From the NCBI GenBank assembly GCA_045125655.1, contig JBGVNP010000084.1, forward strand, positions 1 through 10,892: 10,892 bases of DNA, written 5' to 3'. Each line of letters begins with the position of its first letter. Within the stretch, counting starts at the first letter, position 1. This document shows, in pieces, positions 4,193 through 10,892 of the stretch. The stretch is from RGIG4608 sp045125655. GTDB lineage: Bacteria > Bacillota > Clostridia > Oscillospirales > CAG-272. Below the pieces are notes generated by a model. That model was not told where the DNA came from. It searched no databases and was given only the letters and a program-made list of their open reading frames with translations. The position numbers were made by a program, and so were the translations under genes.

Positions 4193-6634
4193 ATGAATTT
4201 ATTTGAATTATTTGTAAAAATTGACGCCAACACAGACGGTGTCGAAAAAGGAATAAAACAGGCCCAAAAAACCACCGAACAATACCGAAAAGATGTAATG
4301 AACCTTGCTCAAACTTATAAAAAGCAGGGAATGGATATGTCATCAGCCATGAAAAGGGCATATTCGGAAATTGATAAAAGCCAATATCAAACCGCAAACA
4401 ATTCAAAATCCGACTCAAAAAAATTCGCTTTAAATTGGGAAAATGCGGGCAATAAAATTAGTGGAATTGCGAGCAAAATAGGAAGCGGTTTAAAAGTGGC
4501 GGCTAAAATAGGCACGGCGGCTATTGGTGTGGCGGCGGCCGGAGTTGCAGCTTTAACTACTACGGCGATAAAAAACTACGCTGAATATGAGCAGTTGGTC
4601 GGCGGTGTTGATACGCTTTTTAAAAACGCAAGCAAAAAAGTGCAAGGCTATGCGGCTGAAGCATATAAAACGGCAGGAATGTCAGCCAACGATTATATGG
4701 AAAACGCAACGGCTTTTTCTGCGTCGTTGATTTCTTCTCTTGGTGGCGATACCGAAAAGGCGGCAGAATACGCAAATAGAGCGATGGTTTCAATGAGCGA
4801 TAACGCCAATAAGATGGGTACGTCGATTGATAGCATCGTCCAAACTTATCAATCGTTAAGCCGTGGCAACTTTGCAATGTTAGATAACTTGAAACTCGGT
4901 TATGGTGGTACTAAGGCTGAACTTCAAAGACTTATTAAAGACGCTTCGACCTATACCGATATTCAAAAAGAAATGGGCATTGCAGTTGACGCAAGTAGTA
5001 TGTCTTTTGATAACATCGTAAATGCTATTGCGGTTGTTCAAGGCAAACTGGGAATTGCTGGTGCAACTGCGGCTGAAGCATCAACCACTATTGAGGGCAG
5101 TATTAACTCAATGAAAGCGGCTTGGACGAACCTTGTTACGGGAATTGCAGACGATAACGCAGATTTTGACACACTCATAAACAATATGGTTGAAAGTGTT
5201 GGAACAGTTGCCGAAAATCTTTTGCCACGTGTCGAAATCGCCCTGAATGGAATTGTCGGTTTAATTGAGGGCGTCGCACCCCAAATTGTGGCAAGACTGC
5301 CCGAAATTGTCCAAAGTGTGTTACCCAATTTAGTTGTCGCTATACAAGAATTGGTTATAAGTGCCGCAGAGGTATTGCCGTCTTTGGTGGAAGTGGCATT
5401 GGGCACCGTCGCTCCAAGTTTATTGTCGGCGATTCAAACTATAGCCCCCGTTCTACTTCAAAGTTTACCGACAATTTTTAGTAGTTTAGCGAGCGGCATT
5501 GAAAGCGCTTTGCCGATGTTGATTGAGACGGCGATTTCTTTGGTCGATGAAGTTGCGAAAGTTTTGCCCGATTTAATCGGCGCTATAATTGAAGTATTGC
5601 CGAGTTTGTTTAAAACTTTGGCAGACGCTTTGTTAAAAGAGGGTTTACCGCAGTTAGTAGAAATTGTTATGGCTCTTGCGACGGAACTTGTAAAACTGGT
5701 GCCTGATTTGGTTTCCGCATTGACGGAAATATTACCAGCGTTTTATGAAGCGTTTATACCCGCAGTTTTGGACAGTTTGCCGATTTTGTTAGAGGGCTTG
5801 ATACCTTTAATTACCGAATTATTTGCGGCTCTCCCCGAAATTTTGGTATCTGCCTTTATAGTTGGCAATCCTCTTTCTTTGTTGTTTGCGGCAATTTATG
5901 CCACTATTAAGACATACGGAGAAGATATAAAAAATTTCTTTGCAGAAACCATACCTCAATTTATTGCGGATATCATCGCTTGGTTTGAAGAATTACCATA
6001 TAAAATTGGTGTTCTTATCGGTGAAGTTATTTTGTTTTTCCAAGGAATGCCCGAAAAGATTAAAACATGGCTTTTAGCAACCATTGAAAAAATCAAAACT
6101 TGGATATCGGACACAAAAAATATTGTTCAGCAAAAAGTGCCTGAAATTATTGATAAAATTAAAAATATCTTTTCGGATTTGCCGGCAAAAATAAAGACAA
6201 TAGGAAAAAACATTGTTTCGGGACTTTGGAACGGCATTAATGGCTCATGGAGTTCTCTCAAACAAAAATTTACAAACGCTGTAAAAAGTCTTGTAAACGG
6301 AGTAAAATCTACGTTAGGCATAAAATCGCCAAGCCGTGTATTCCGTGACCAAATAGGAAAGCAAATGGCGGCAGGTCTTGGTATCGGTTGGGAACAAGAA
6401 TTTTCAGACGTTAAGGACGATATCGAAGATTCGCTCAACTTTGGCGAGACTGATTATGGTATAACGACTTCAAGCACGTCAATAAGCGATTTCGCAAACG
6501 GCGCAAGGTCTTATTCATCTCCAAGCCAAAATGTAAACGTAACGGTTGGCATTGATGATAGCGCAAACGCTATGGGACTTGCAAGGGCGTTGTTACCGTT
6601 CTTAAGGATAGCGGAAAAGGAGGTATATGCGTAA
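4193..6634 (+). CDS. Tail tape measure protein
   Basis: This 813-residue protein sets tail length and probably leaves the tail ahead of the DNA during infection. Residues 1-80 are a charged helical start (NLFELFVKIDANTDGVEKGI..). Residues 97-125 are a hydrophobic Ala/Gly-rich segment that could span a membrane. Residues about 130-320 resemble the conserved phage tape measure domain (..YEQLVGGVDTLFKNASK.., ..SRGNFAMLDNLKLGYGGTK..). Residues 340-550 are a long hydrophobic helical array with 18 prolines, each after Leu, Ile, Val or Ala. Residues about 580-700 are amphipathic helices. The C-terminal ..LGIKSPSRVFRDQIGKQMAAGLGIGW.. (708-733) is a hallmark of Bacillota tape measures. AGGTG at 4180-4184 is eight bases before ATG 4193; the ATG at 4189 ends after five codons. 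No lysozyme or peptidase motif is seen. The stop directly abuts the next start. Confidence 0.95.
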   Translation: MNLFELFVKIDANTDGVEKGIKQAQKTTEQYRKDVMNLAQTYKKQGMDMSSAMKRAYSEIDKSQYQTANNSKSDSKKFALNWENAGNKISGIASKIGSGLKVAAKIGTAAIGVAAAGVAALTTTAIKNYAEYEQLVGGVDTLFKNASKKVQGYAAEAYKTAGMSANDYMENATAFSASLISSLGGDTEKAAEYANRAMVSMSDNANKMGTSIDSIVQTYQSLSRGNFAMLDNLKLGYGGTKAELQRLIKDASTYTDIQKEMGIAVDASSMSFDNIVNAIAVVQGKLGIAGATAAEASTTIEGSINSMKAAWTNLVTGIADDNADFDTLINNMVESVGTVAENLLPRVEIALNGIVGLIEGVAPQIVARLPEIVQSVLPNLVVAIQELVISAAEVLPSLVEVALGTVAPSLLSAIQTIAPVLLQSLPTIFSSLASGIESALPMLIETAISLVDEVAKVLPDLIGAIIEVLPSLFKTLADALLKEGLPQLVEIVMALATELVKLVPDLVSALTEILPAFYEAFIPAVLDSLPILLEGLIPLITELFAALPEILVSAFIVGNPLSLLFAAIYATIKTYGEDIKNFFAETIPQFIADIIAWFEELPYKIGVLIGEVILFFQGMPEKIKTWLLATIEKIKTWISDTKNIVQQKVPEIIDKIKNIFSDLPAKIKTIGKNIVSGLWNGINGSWSSLKQKFTNAVKSLVNGVKSTLGIKSPSRVFRDQIGKQMAAGLGIGWEQEFSDVKDDIEDSLNFGETDYGITTSSTSISDFANGARSYSSPSQNVNVTVGIDDSANAMGLARALLPFLRIAEKEVYA

Positions 6635-7003
6635 ATGATAGCAATTAAAATAAATGGTGTTGAATATACGAATATATCTTCTTGTTCGCCCTCGCCCGTT
6701 TATGATTATTATTATGATGTTCAAACAACAGATGGAAAAAGGCACAGAGATATAAAGGGCAGGCGCACAAATTATAGCATTGTTTTTTATAATAAAAATT
6801 ATGCTGAATATGATAGTTTAAAACGCTTGCTTATGACTTCAAAATCGGTTATACTTGAAGTACCGAACGGCGCAGAAAGCACCATAAGCGGAGAATATCT
6901 TTGTGAAGTAAAAGGCGATGACCTCAAAGGAAAATTGTGGAGTGGCGAATACTACAACACGGGGTTATCGGTTGATTTTGAAAAGGTGGGATATGATGAA
7001 TAA
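6635..7003 (+). CDS. Short tail-tip protein in the distal tail (Dit) position
   Basis: This 122-residue protein has no gap from the tape measure gene (TAA then ATG). GGAGG at 6619-6623 is a plausible ribosome binding site. It looks all-beta: MIAIKINGVEYTNISS.., then ..YYYDVQTTDGKRHRDIKGRRTNYSIVFY.., ..SLKRLL.., ..SVILEVPNG.., and ..SGEYLCEVKGDDLKGKLWSGEYYNTGLSVDFEKVG. That is the kind of small beta domain found in distal tail proteins. Dit proteins are usually about twice as long, with a second carbohydrate-binding domain. This may be a minimal Dit holding only the ring-forming domain, or a different hub adaptor. I recognise the pattern from other Clostridia phage tails but know no firm name. 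It overlaps the following gene by eight bases. Confidence 0.6.
   Translation: MIAIKINGVEYTNISSCSPSPVYDYYYDVQTTDGKRHRDIKGRRTNYSIVFYNKNYAEYDSLKRLLMTSKSVILEVPNGAESTISGEYLCEVKGDDLKGKLWSGEYYNTGLSVDFEKVGYDE
6982..6998 (+). promoter_or_regulatory. Ribosome binding site that selects the tail hub start
   Basis: AAAGGTGG at 6982-6989 stands six bases before ATG 6996 but only three before ATG 6993. This favours 6996 as the start of the hub protein. An upstream ATG in the same frame at 6918 has no comparable site and would run 75 bases further into the preceding gene, giving a start unlike the expected family N-terminus. Confidence 0.65.
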
Positions 7004-8609
7004 ATATGGATATTTCCAATATTCCGATTTTGCTCTTGGGGCGAAAGAAAGTGCGTCATATTCTGCTGATGTAGAATTACAAGAAGGGTCAGCCCTCACG
7101 CAATTAAGCGTGGGGGTTAAACCCTATCAATATGCTTCCTTTGAACTTGACGAATATATAACGTCGGCGCCAAAGAAAATTTACACAACCGAAGAATTGG
7201 GATTTTTAACCAAAGCGACGAGCGACGAAAACGGCAATTTGGCAGAAAACGTCGTTTTAACAATATCTTTTTCCGAATATTTTTCTATGACTGGTATTAC
7301 TGTTCATAGCCGAAATGTTATAAAATCAATCAAAATTCAGGCGTTCCGTGGCGACGACGAACTTATTTCCAAAACGTTTTCAGCGACTTCAAAAAGCAAT
7401 TTTTACGATTTGTCGTTTGAGTTTGCCGATAAATTGGTGTTGACGATTTCAAAAATTGACGAGCCTTATCACTTTTTCGGAATATATAGTGTTGAATTTG
7501 GCAAATTAAGGATTTTTGATGACACAAACATTATAGAAGCGGAAGTAAGTAATTATTTCTCGGTTTTGGGTGATACCCTTGAATATGATACTTTGGATTT
7601 AAAGGTAATTGACCCCGAAAAAGAAGATTATATGTTTCAGCGCAAGCAACCCATTGATTTCGTGGTTGATGATGTAGCAAAAACAAGGTTTTATGTCGAC
7701 AGCGGAGTTGACCTTGATAATAATACGGTTCAAGTGTTGGCTTATGACGAAATAGCCAATTTGGAAGATGATTTTTTAGGCGGTATATATAAAGACTATC
7801 CATTTAATGATTTAGTGGCAGATATTTTATCGGGTACAGACATAAAACACGAAACAATCGACACGGATAATATAAAATTAAGCGGATATTTGCCTATATC
7901 AAGCCGTAGGAAAGCCTTACAGACGATTTTGCGAGGAAGTAATATAAGATGTTACAAAAATGAAACGCTTGTATTTGCCCCGATTAAAGCGGAATTAAGC
8001 GATATTGTTTTAAACGAAACAAATATACTTGATAAGCCGCAGAAAAACAAAAAACAAGAAATTCGCTCACTTGTAGTTAAGCAACACAATTATTCAAAAG
8101 GTACAGAGGAAACGGAGTTATATCATTGGTATATCTCAACTACTCAAAATAGCATAATAACCTTTTATTCTCCTATGCACAGTTTGAGAGCTTATGAAGT
8201 AATAGGCGTTGATGAAAACGACCAAGACATAATAAGCGAAACCGAAAGCGAGAACGTAATTTTTGTTGAAACTGGTGTAAATTATTGTGTTGTTTCAAAC
8301 AGTTCAAGCAATAAAATCGTCATAAAAGGTTTAAATTACATCGACAGCACGATAGATTATAAAAAAAGCAATACTTTGACGGCGAAAAATGAGGTTTACG
8401 AAGAAAAAACCGTCGAACTAACTATATCGAGCAATCCGTCAGATGTTTGCGATTTTCTTTATGATTTATATTCTCGCAAAAATTCAATTAAGTTTAAGAC
8501 ATTTATCAACGTTGAATTAGGTGGTTATTATTCCATTTTGGGTGAAAATTTAAACATAAAAAGCAAAAAACAAAGGCTTGACGGTATATATGAAGTGGAG
8601 GCGGTATAA
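6996..8609 (+). CDS. Tail hub protein (gp27/Tal-like) with inserted beta-sandwich domain
   Basis: This 537-residue protein likely forms the hub that closes the tail tube and carries host-contact domains. Residues about 85-170 (..VVLTISFSEYFSMTGITVHS.. to ..VLTISKIDEPYHFFGIYSVEFG) have the strand pattern of a galactose-binding-like beta sandwich, which I recall from Bacillota siphophage hubs. Residues about 180-350 are the hub-like core: ..LEYDTLDLKVIDPEKED.., ..RKQPIDFVVDDVAKTRFYVDS.., ..GGIYKDYPFNDLVADIL.. and ..LSGYLPISSRRKALQTILRG... The last motif is highly typical. Residues 350-537 are further beta domains ending ..QRLDGIYEVEAV. No peptidase, lysozyme or lipase motif is visible, so any wall-degrading activity lies elsewhere. 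Start 6996 fits the ribosome binding site. The stop overlaps the next start as TAATG. Confidence 0.82.
   Translation: MNKYGYFQYSDFALGAKESASYSADVELQEGSALTQLSVGVKPYQYASFELDEYITSAPKKIYTTEELGFLTKATSDENGNLAENVVLTISFSEYFSMTGITVHSRNVIKSIKIQAFRGDDELISKTFSATSKSNFYDLSFEFADKLVLTISKIDEPYHFFGIYSVEFGKLRIFDDTNIIEAEVSNYFSVLGDTLEYDTLDLKVIDPEKEDYMFQRKQPIDFVVDDVAKTRFYVDSGVDLDNNTVQVLAYDEIANLEDDFLGGIYKDYPFNDLVADILSGTDIKHETIDTDNIKLSGYLPISSRRKALQTILRGSNIRCYKNETLVFAPIKAELSDIVLNETNILDKPQKNKKQEIRSLVVKQHNYSKGTEETELYHWYISTTQNSIITFYSPMHSLRAYEVIGVDENDQDIISETESENVIFVETGVNYCVVSNSSSNKIVIKGLNYIDSTIDYKKSNTLTAKNEVYEEKTVELTISSNPSDVCDFLYDLYSRKNSIKFKTFINVELGGYYSILGENLNIKSKKQRLDGIYEVEAV
7091..7118 (+). other. Intragenic GC-rich hairpin in the tail hub gene
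   Basis: Positions 7091-7101 pair with 7108-7118 through 11 pairs, two of them G-U, around the loop AATTAA (7102-7107). The core is CCCTCACGC against GCGTGGGGG. It encodes hub residues 32-41 and stands out in an AT-rich gene. A second small self-complementary run, GGGTTAAACCC, follows at 7113-7123 and overlaps the right arm. There is no T-tract, so it is not a standard terminator. Function is unknown. Confidence 0.55.
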
Positions 8610-10210
8610 TGGCAAGCGGTAAAATTGTAGGAAAAACCACGGGTACTTCCGCAAGCAAATATGATTTTTGGGTGGAGTGGAACTCAACAGCATACCAGCA
8701 AGAGGGATATTCGCTTGTTTCGGCTACTTCTTATCTTCAAAGAAATGACGGATATGCCGGCTCTGCTTATAACCACGATATACTTGCTTCAAATAAATAT
8801 ATAGTCGTTGACGGAGTAAAAACCAAAAGCACGAAAAAAGGAATTGATACAAGAAATTCCGCTAAAGTTGTAATCGCCTCCGTGTCGCAACAAAAGGTAA
8901 TGCATGACGAAAACGGATATGCAACAATAAACATTTCATCAGCATTTCCAAGATTAACAAGCAACCTTACTGGTGGTAGTTTAAGTAAAGATGTAACACT
9001 TGATAAAATAAACAAAATAATTATAAATATTTCGACAAATGTTACAGAAATTTTGCAAAATCAATTTACAGTTGAGTTGACGGCAGACCAAACCGTAAAT
9101 GTTTGGTATTATTCTTTGGATAATGGCGTAAATTGGATAGAAATATCCAGTTTGGAGGGTACAAGCGCAACCGTTACAATATCAAACCTTAACGATAACA
9201 CCGAATATAATGTTAAATTTAAAGCGGTGAACTTGTCGAACGAGGGAATAGGCACGACAAGCATATTGATAAAAACGTTACCGATTTATGTAACGGATGT
9301 TGTGTTGCCCGAAAACATATACGTCGATGTTGGTGGATATTTAGACCTTGATTATACCATTGTTCCCGAAAACGCAAGCATTAAAACAGTAAGCATAACT
9401 TCCGATAACAAAAACATTATAACGGTTGACGGAAATAGGCTGAATGGCTTGGTAAAAGGCACATCTGCAATTACTATAACCGCAAATGACGGTAGCGGAG
9501 TATCAAAAACCGTTGACGCCTTGGTAATTCAAAGAGTTACGGGGATATATACAAACACAAACGAAATAGTCGTCCCCAAAGGCTCATCGGTAGAACTGAA
9601 ATATACCATTTTACCGAATAACGCCGATATAAAAGATGTTGAGATAATATCTGCTGATGAAACAATAATTACGGTAGAGGAAAATTTGCTTGTTGGTGTA
9701 GAAAACGGCACAACGACCATAACCATTCGCACCATAGACGGAGGTTATACCGTTGAACTTATAGCGTCAGTTTTTGGCGAATATATATGGTATGATTATC
9801 CCAACCCCATTGAAATATTGAACGTCAGCGACATAGAAAATATTAAATCAAACATGGACACAATAAGAAAATTGTTGGTGCTTAACGAGTACAACGTTGA
9901 ACAATTAGTTGATGTCAACGAAACATACGGCTCGCAATTCAATGAAATACTTGAAATTTTGCAAAATATAGAGTACAATTTAGATATATTAAACAATAAT
10001 GACGCCAAAAGTATATATTATATTGAGCCGAAAACCGTCGGTGAATATGGCTCCAACAAAGATGATATTTGGCGCTGGATACAAGTATTAAACGAAATGT
10101 ACGATATTTTAACGGGAACATTTGGTAAATGGCAATATCTGTTATGTGCTGACGGATATCCAACAATAAACGGTAAAAAACTATTGGTTAGAGGTGATAT
10201 AATTGGCTGA
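8609..10210 (+). CDS. Modular tail protein with DUF859-like, FN3-like and two Ig-like (Big_2) domains
   Basis: This 533-residue protein is probably a tail-tip or adhesion protein. Residues 1-135 resemble the N-terminal beta domain of DUF859-type Bacillota tail proteins (..KYDFWVEWNST.., ..VMHDENGYATINISSAFP.., ..SLSKDVTLDKI). Residues about 137-224 look like a fibronectin type III domain (..VNVWYYSLDNGVNWIEIS.., ..LNDNTEYNVKFKAVN..). Residues 228-308 and 309-387 are two Big_2-like domains with ..VVLPENIYVDVGGYLDL.. and ..NEIVVPKGSSVELKYTILP... Residues 403-463 are predicted coiled coil, likely for oligomerisation. The C-terminal part, ..DDIWRWIQVLNEMYDILTG.. to ..INGKKLLVRGDIIG, is a conserved-looking attachment segment. 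Start and upstream stop overlap (TAATG), with GGAGG at 8597-8601 as ribosome binding site. Lysine is mostly AAA (nine of the first ten). Exact receptor and role are unknown. Confidence 0.8.
   Translation: MASGKIVGKTTGTSASKYDFWVEWNSTAYQQEGYSLVSATSYLQRNDGYAGSAYNHDILASNKYIVVDGVKTKSTKKGIDTRNSAKVVIASVSQQKVMHDENGYATINISSAFPRLTSNLTGGSLSKDVTLDKINKIIINISTNVTEILQNQFTVELTADQTVNVWYYSLDNGVNWIEISSLEGTSATVTISNLNDNTEYNVKFKAVNLSNEGIGTTSILIKTLPIYVTDVVLPENIYVDVGGYLDLDYTIVPENASIKTVSITSDNKNIITVDGNRLNGLVKGTSAITITANDGSGVSKTVDALVIQRVTGIYTNTNEIVVPKGSSVELKYTILPNNADIKDVEIISADETIITVEENLLVGVENGTTTITIRTIDGGYTVELIASVFGEYIWYDYPNPIEILNVSDIENIKSNMDTIRKLLVLNEYNVEQLVDVNETYGSQFNEILEILQNIEYNLDILNNNDAKSIYYIEPKTVGEYGSNKDDIWRWIQVLNEMYDILTGTFGKWQYLLCADGYPTINGKKLLVRGDIIG
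9290..9769 (+). repeat. Tandem duplication of an Ig-like (Big_2) domain at protein level
   Basis: Two successive units of about 80 residues in the 8609-10210 protein align by pattern: VVLPENIYVDVGGYLDLDY / NEIVVPKGSSVELKY, then TIVPENASIKTVSITSDNK / TILPNNADIKDVEIISADE, then NIITVDGNRLNGLVKGTSAI / TIITVEENLLVGVENGTTTI. DNA identity is low, so the duplication is old or the domains were acquired separately. Confidence 0.72.
10191..10205 (+). promoter_or_regulatory. Ribosome binding site for a TTG start codon
   Basis: GAGGTG at 10191-10196 is followed by six bases and then TTG at 10203. The reading frame from this TTG is open for 230 codons to the window end. The next in-frame ATG, at 10257, has no Shine-Dalgarno sequence. 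The start overlaps the upstream stop (TGA 10208-10210) by eight bases, matching the coupling seen elsewhere in this operon. Confidence 0.8.
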
Positions 10211-10892
10211 TTTTAGTGAAATTGTCATAAACACAACGGCTGAAAAAATAGAACGAATGGCGAATATGGAGATTAACAACGAAGCAATAGATGACACATC
10301 CGACGACAATTCATTGCCCACGTCTAAACTTGTGTATGATTTCGTGTCAAATTCTGCTTCAGGCGGGAGTGGAGATTATGTGTCGTATTCGAAATCACAA
10401 AACCTCACCGACGAACAAAAGCAGAGGGCAAGGACAAATATTGACGCTGTGTCACAGACCGAACTTGAGGACGGGCTTGAAGAAAAAGTAGACGCTTCGC
10501 TTGTTGTTAGTAATATTATATCGGACACTGATTCGCCTTTAAATGATAGTATTCCTAACGGTGACGCACTAATTGCTTTTGTGCGTGAGCATGGCGTAGC
10601 ATCGAGTCTGGTGCAAAATTTAAATGAATCCAGAAAAGCAAGAGCGCGACGAAATATTGATGTCGACGGCGGTAAATGGGAGTTGCTTTATACCATAGAG
10701 GGAGACGGCGAAACAAAAACATGGGAGTATACACAGTTCGCGAACGGCTCGCCGCTTAAATTAACCGCGGTGTCGGCGGTAGTTATTCAGGACGTTGCCG
10801 AAGCCGAAAACAGCTATGGTTTTTTGAACGCTTACTGCGATGAAAAATCGACACAGTTCCCGGCAGCAATATATAGCTATTTCACAAAAAAT
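10203..10892 (+). CDS. Partial tail fibre-like / receptor-binding protein, TTG start, 3' end outside window
   Basis: The first 230 residues are visible. Read from TTG as Met: residues 1-30 are a short N-terminal segment (..ADFSEIVINTTAEKIERM..). Residues 37-48 (SLPTSKLVYDFV) and 66-81 (QNLTDEQKQRARTNID) are motifs widely seen in phage tail fibres. Both recur at 116-127 (SIPNGDALIAFV) and 138-153 (QNLNESRKARARRNID). From residue 158, ..KWELLYTIEGDGETKTWEY.. onwards looks beta-rich and may begin a receptor-binding domain. Position after the Ig-like tail protein agrees with a host-recognition role. GC rises in the distal part compared with the preceding gene, which may mark recombination. Length and C-terminal domain are unknown because the gene is cut by the window end. 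Confidence 0.8.
   Translation, partial: MADFSEIVINTTAEKIERMANMEINNEAIDDTSDDNSLPTSKLVYDFVSNSASGGSGDYVSYSKSQNLTDEQKQRARTNIDAVSQTELEDGLEEKVDASLVVSNIISDTDSPLNDSIPNGDALIAFVREHGVASSLVQNLNESRKARARRNIDVDGGKWELLYTIEGDGETKTWEYTQFANGSPLKLTAVSAVVIQDVAEAENSYGFLNAYCDEKSTQFPAAIYSYFTKN
10398..10661 (+). repeat. Two copies of a fibre helix motif (QNL..K.RAR.NID) about 216 bases apart
   Basis: Codons at 10398-10445 and 10614-10661 encode two 16-residue motifs identical at 10 positions. Each is preceded by a related S-(L/I)-P...FV motif (residues 37-48 and 116-127). The motifs are diverged at DNA level. They are probably repeated helical turns of a trimeric fibre shaft. Confidence 0.7.

Larger units (their letters stand above)
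1..10892 (+). mobile_element. Late structural (head-tail) module of a siphovirus-like phage or prophage
   Basis: Gene order is scaffold, major capsid, neck proteins, tail tube, frameshifted chaperone, tape measure, tail tip and adsorption proteins. This is the established order of long non-contractile-tailed phages. All genes are co-directional with overlaps or gaps below 30 bases, and each has a good ribosome binding site or is translationally coupled to its neighbour. No sheath or gpJ/gpW-like baseplate genes of contractile phages are present, which supports siphovirus morphology. Integration cannot be judged because no att site, integrase or host gene is visible. Confidence 0.93.

Noticed and set aside
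6918..6995. Upstream start at ATG 6918 for the tail hub gene
   Set aside because: It would overlap the preceding gene by 86 bases and has no good ribosome binding site. The extra residues (..RGYRLILKRWD..) look like out-of-frame translation. ATG 6996 has a well-spaced AAAGGTGG.
35..10210. Complete absence of TAG among the stop codons, suggesting stop-codon reassignment as in some gut phages
   Set aside because: All genes are full length in the standard code and need no in-frame TAG readthrough. A preference for TAA is ordinary in AT-rich phages.
10291..10491. A 66-residue open frame near the window end
   Set aside because: It is a shadow of the TTG-start fibre-like gene that covers the same bases and has fibre motifs and a good ribosome binding site.
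1..10892. CRISPR array, tRNA, anti-phage defence or diversity-generating retroelement
   Set aside because: I saw no regularly spaced direct repeats, cloverleaf, reverse transcriptase, or template/variable repeat pair. The window is structural genes throughout.

Overview
The window lies inside the late structural operon of a tailed bacteriophage or prophage with siphovirus morphology. Every gene is on the + strand, and the genes are tightly packed, with ATGA or TAATG overlaps or gaps under 30 bases. Moderate-to-low GC, strong AGGAGG-type ribosome binding sites and familiar protein families point to a Bacillota (Clostridia-like, probably gut) host. I see no integrase, lysis, regulatory or host genes, so I cannot tell a free phage from an integrated prophage.

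Layout. Positions 35-1540 hold the scaffolding protein and the major capsid protein. Positions 1540-2904 hold a 72-residue protein of unknown role, a head-tail connector, a head-closure protein and a tail terminator. Positions 2919-4168 hold the tail tube protein and the tail assembly chaperone pair. The longer chaperone is made by a -1 ribosomal frameshift, and the DNA shows a complete signal for it: an internal Shine-Dalgarno-like site, the slippery heptamer T_TTT_TTC, a 6-base spacer and a long nested stem-loop. Positions 4193-6634 encode the 813-residue tape measure protein. Positions 6635-10892 encode the tail tip and adsorption apparatus: a short Dit-like protein, a gp27-like tail hub with an inserted beta-rich domain, a modular beta-sandwich/FN3/Ig-like tail protein, and a fibre-like protein that starts at TTG and runs off the window.

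How the genes work together. The scaffold and capsid proteins build the procapsid, and the small neck proteins seal the filled head. The tube protein polymerises around the tape measure with the help of the G and GT chaperones. The tip proteins close the tail end and recognise the host. No promoter or convincing terminator is visible, which fits one long transcript controlled mainly by translation. There is no stretch over 300 bases without a gene.

This is a recognisable phage module, not a wholly new system. The points most worth a second look are the three-part frameshift signal, the TTG-start fibre gene with internal repeats and a GC rise, the unusually short Dit position, the proline-punctuated helical array in the tape measure, and two strong intragenic hairpins.
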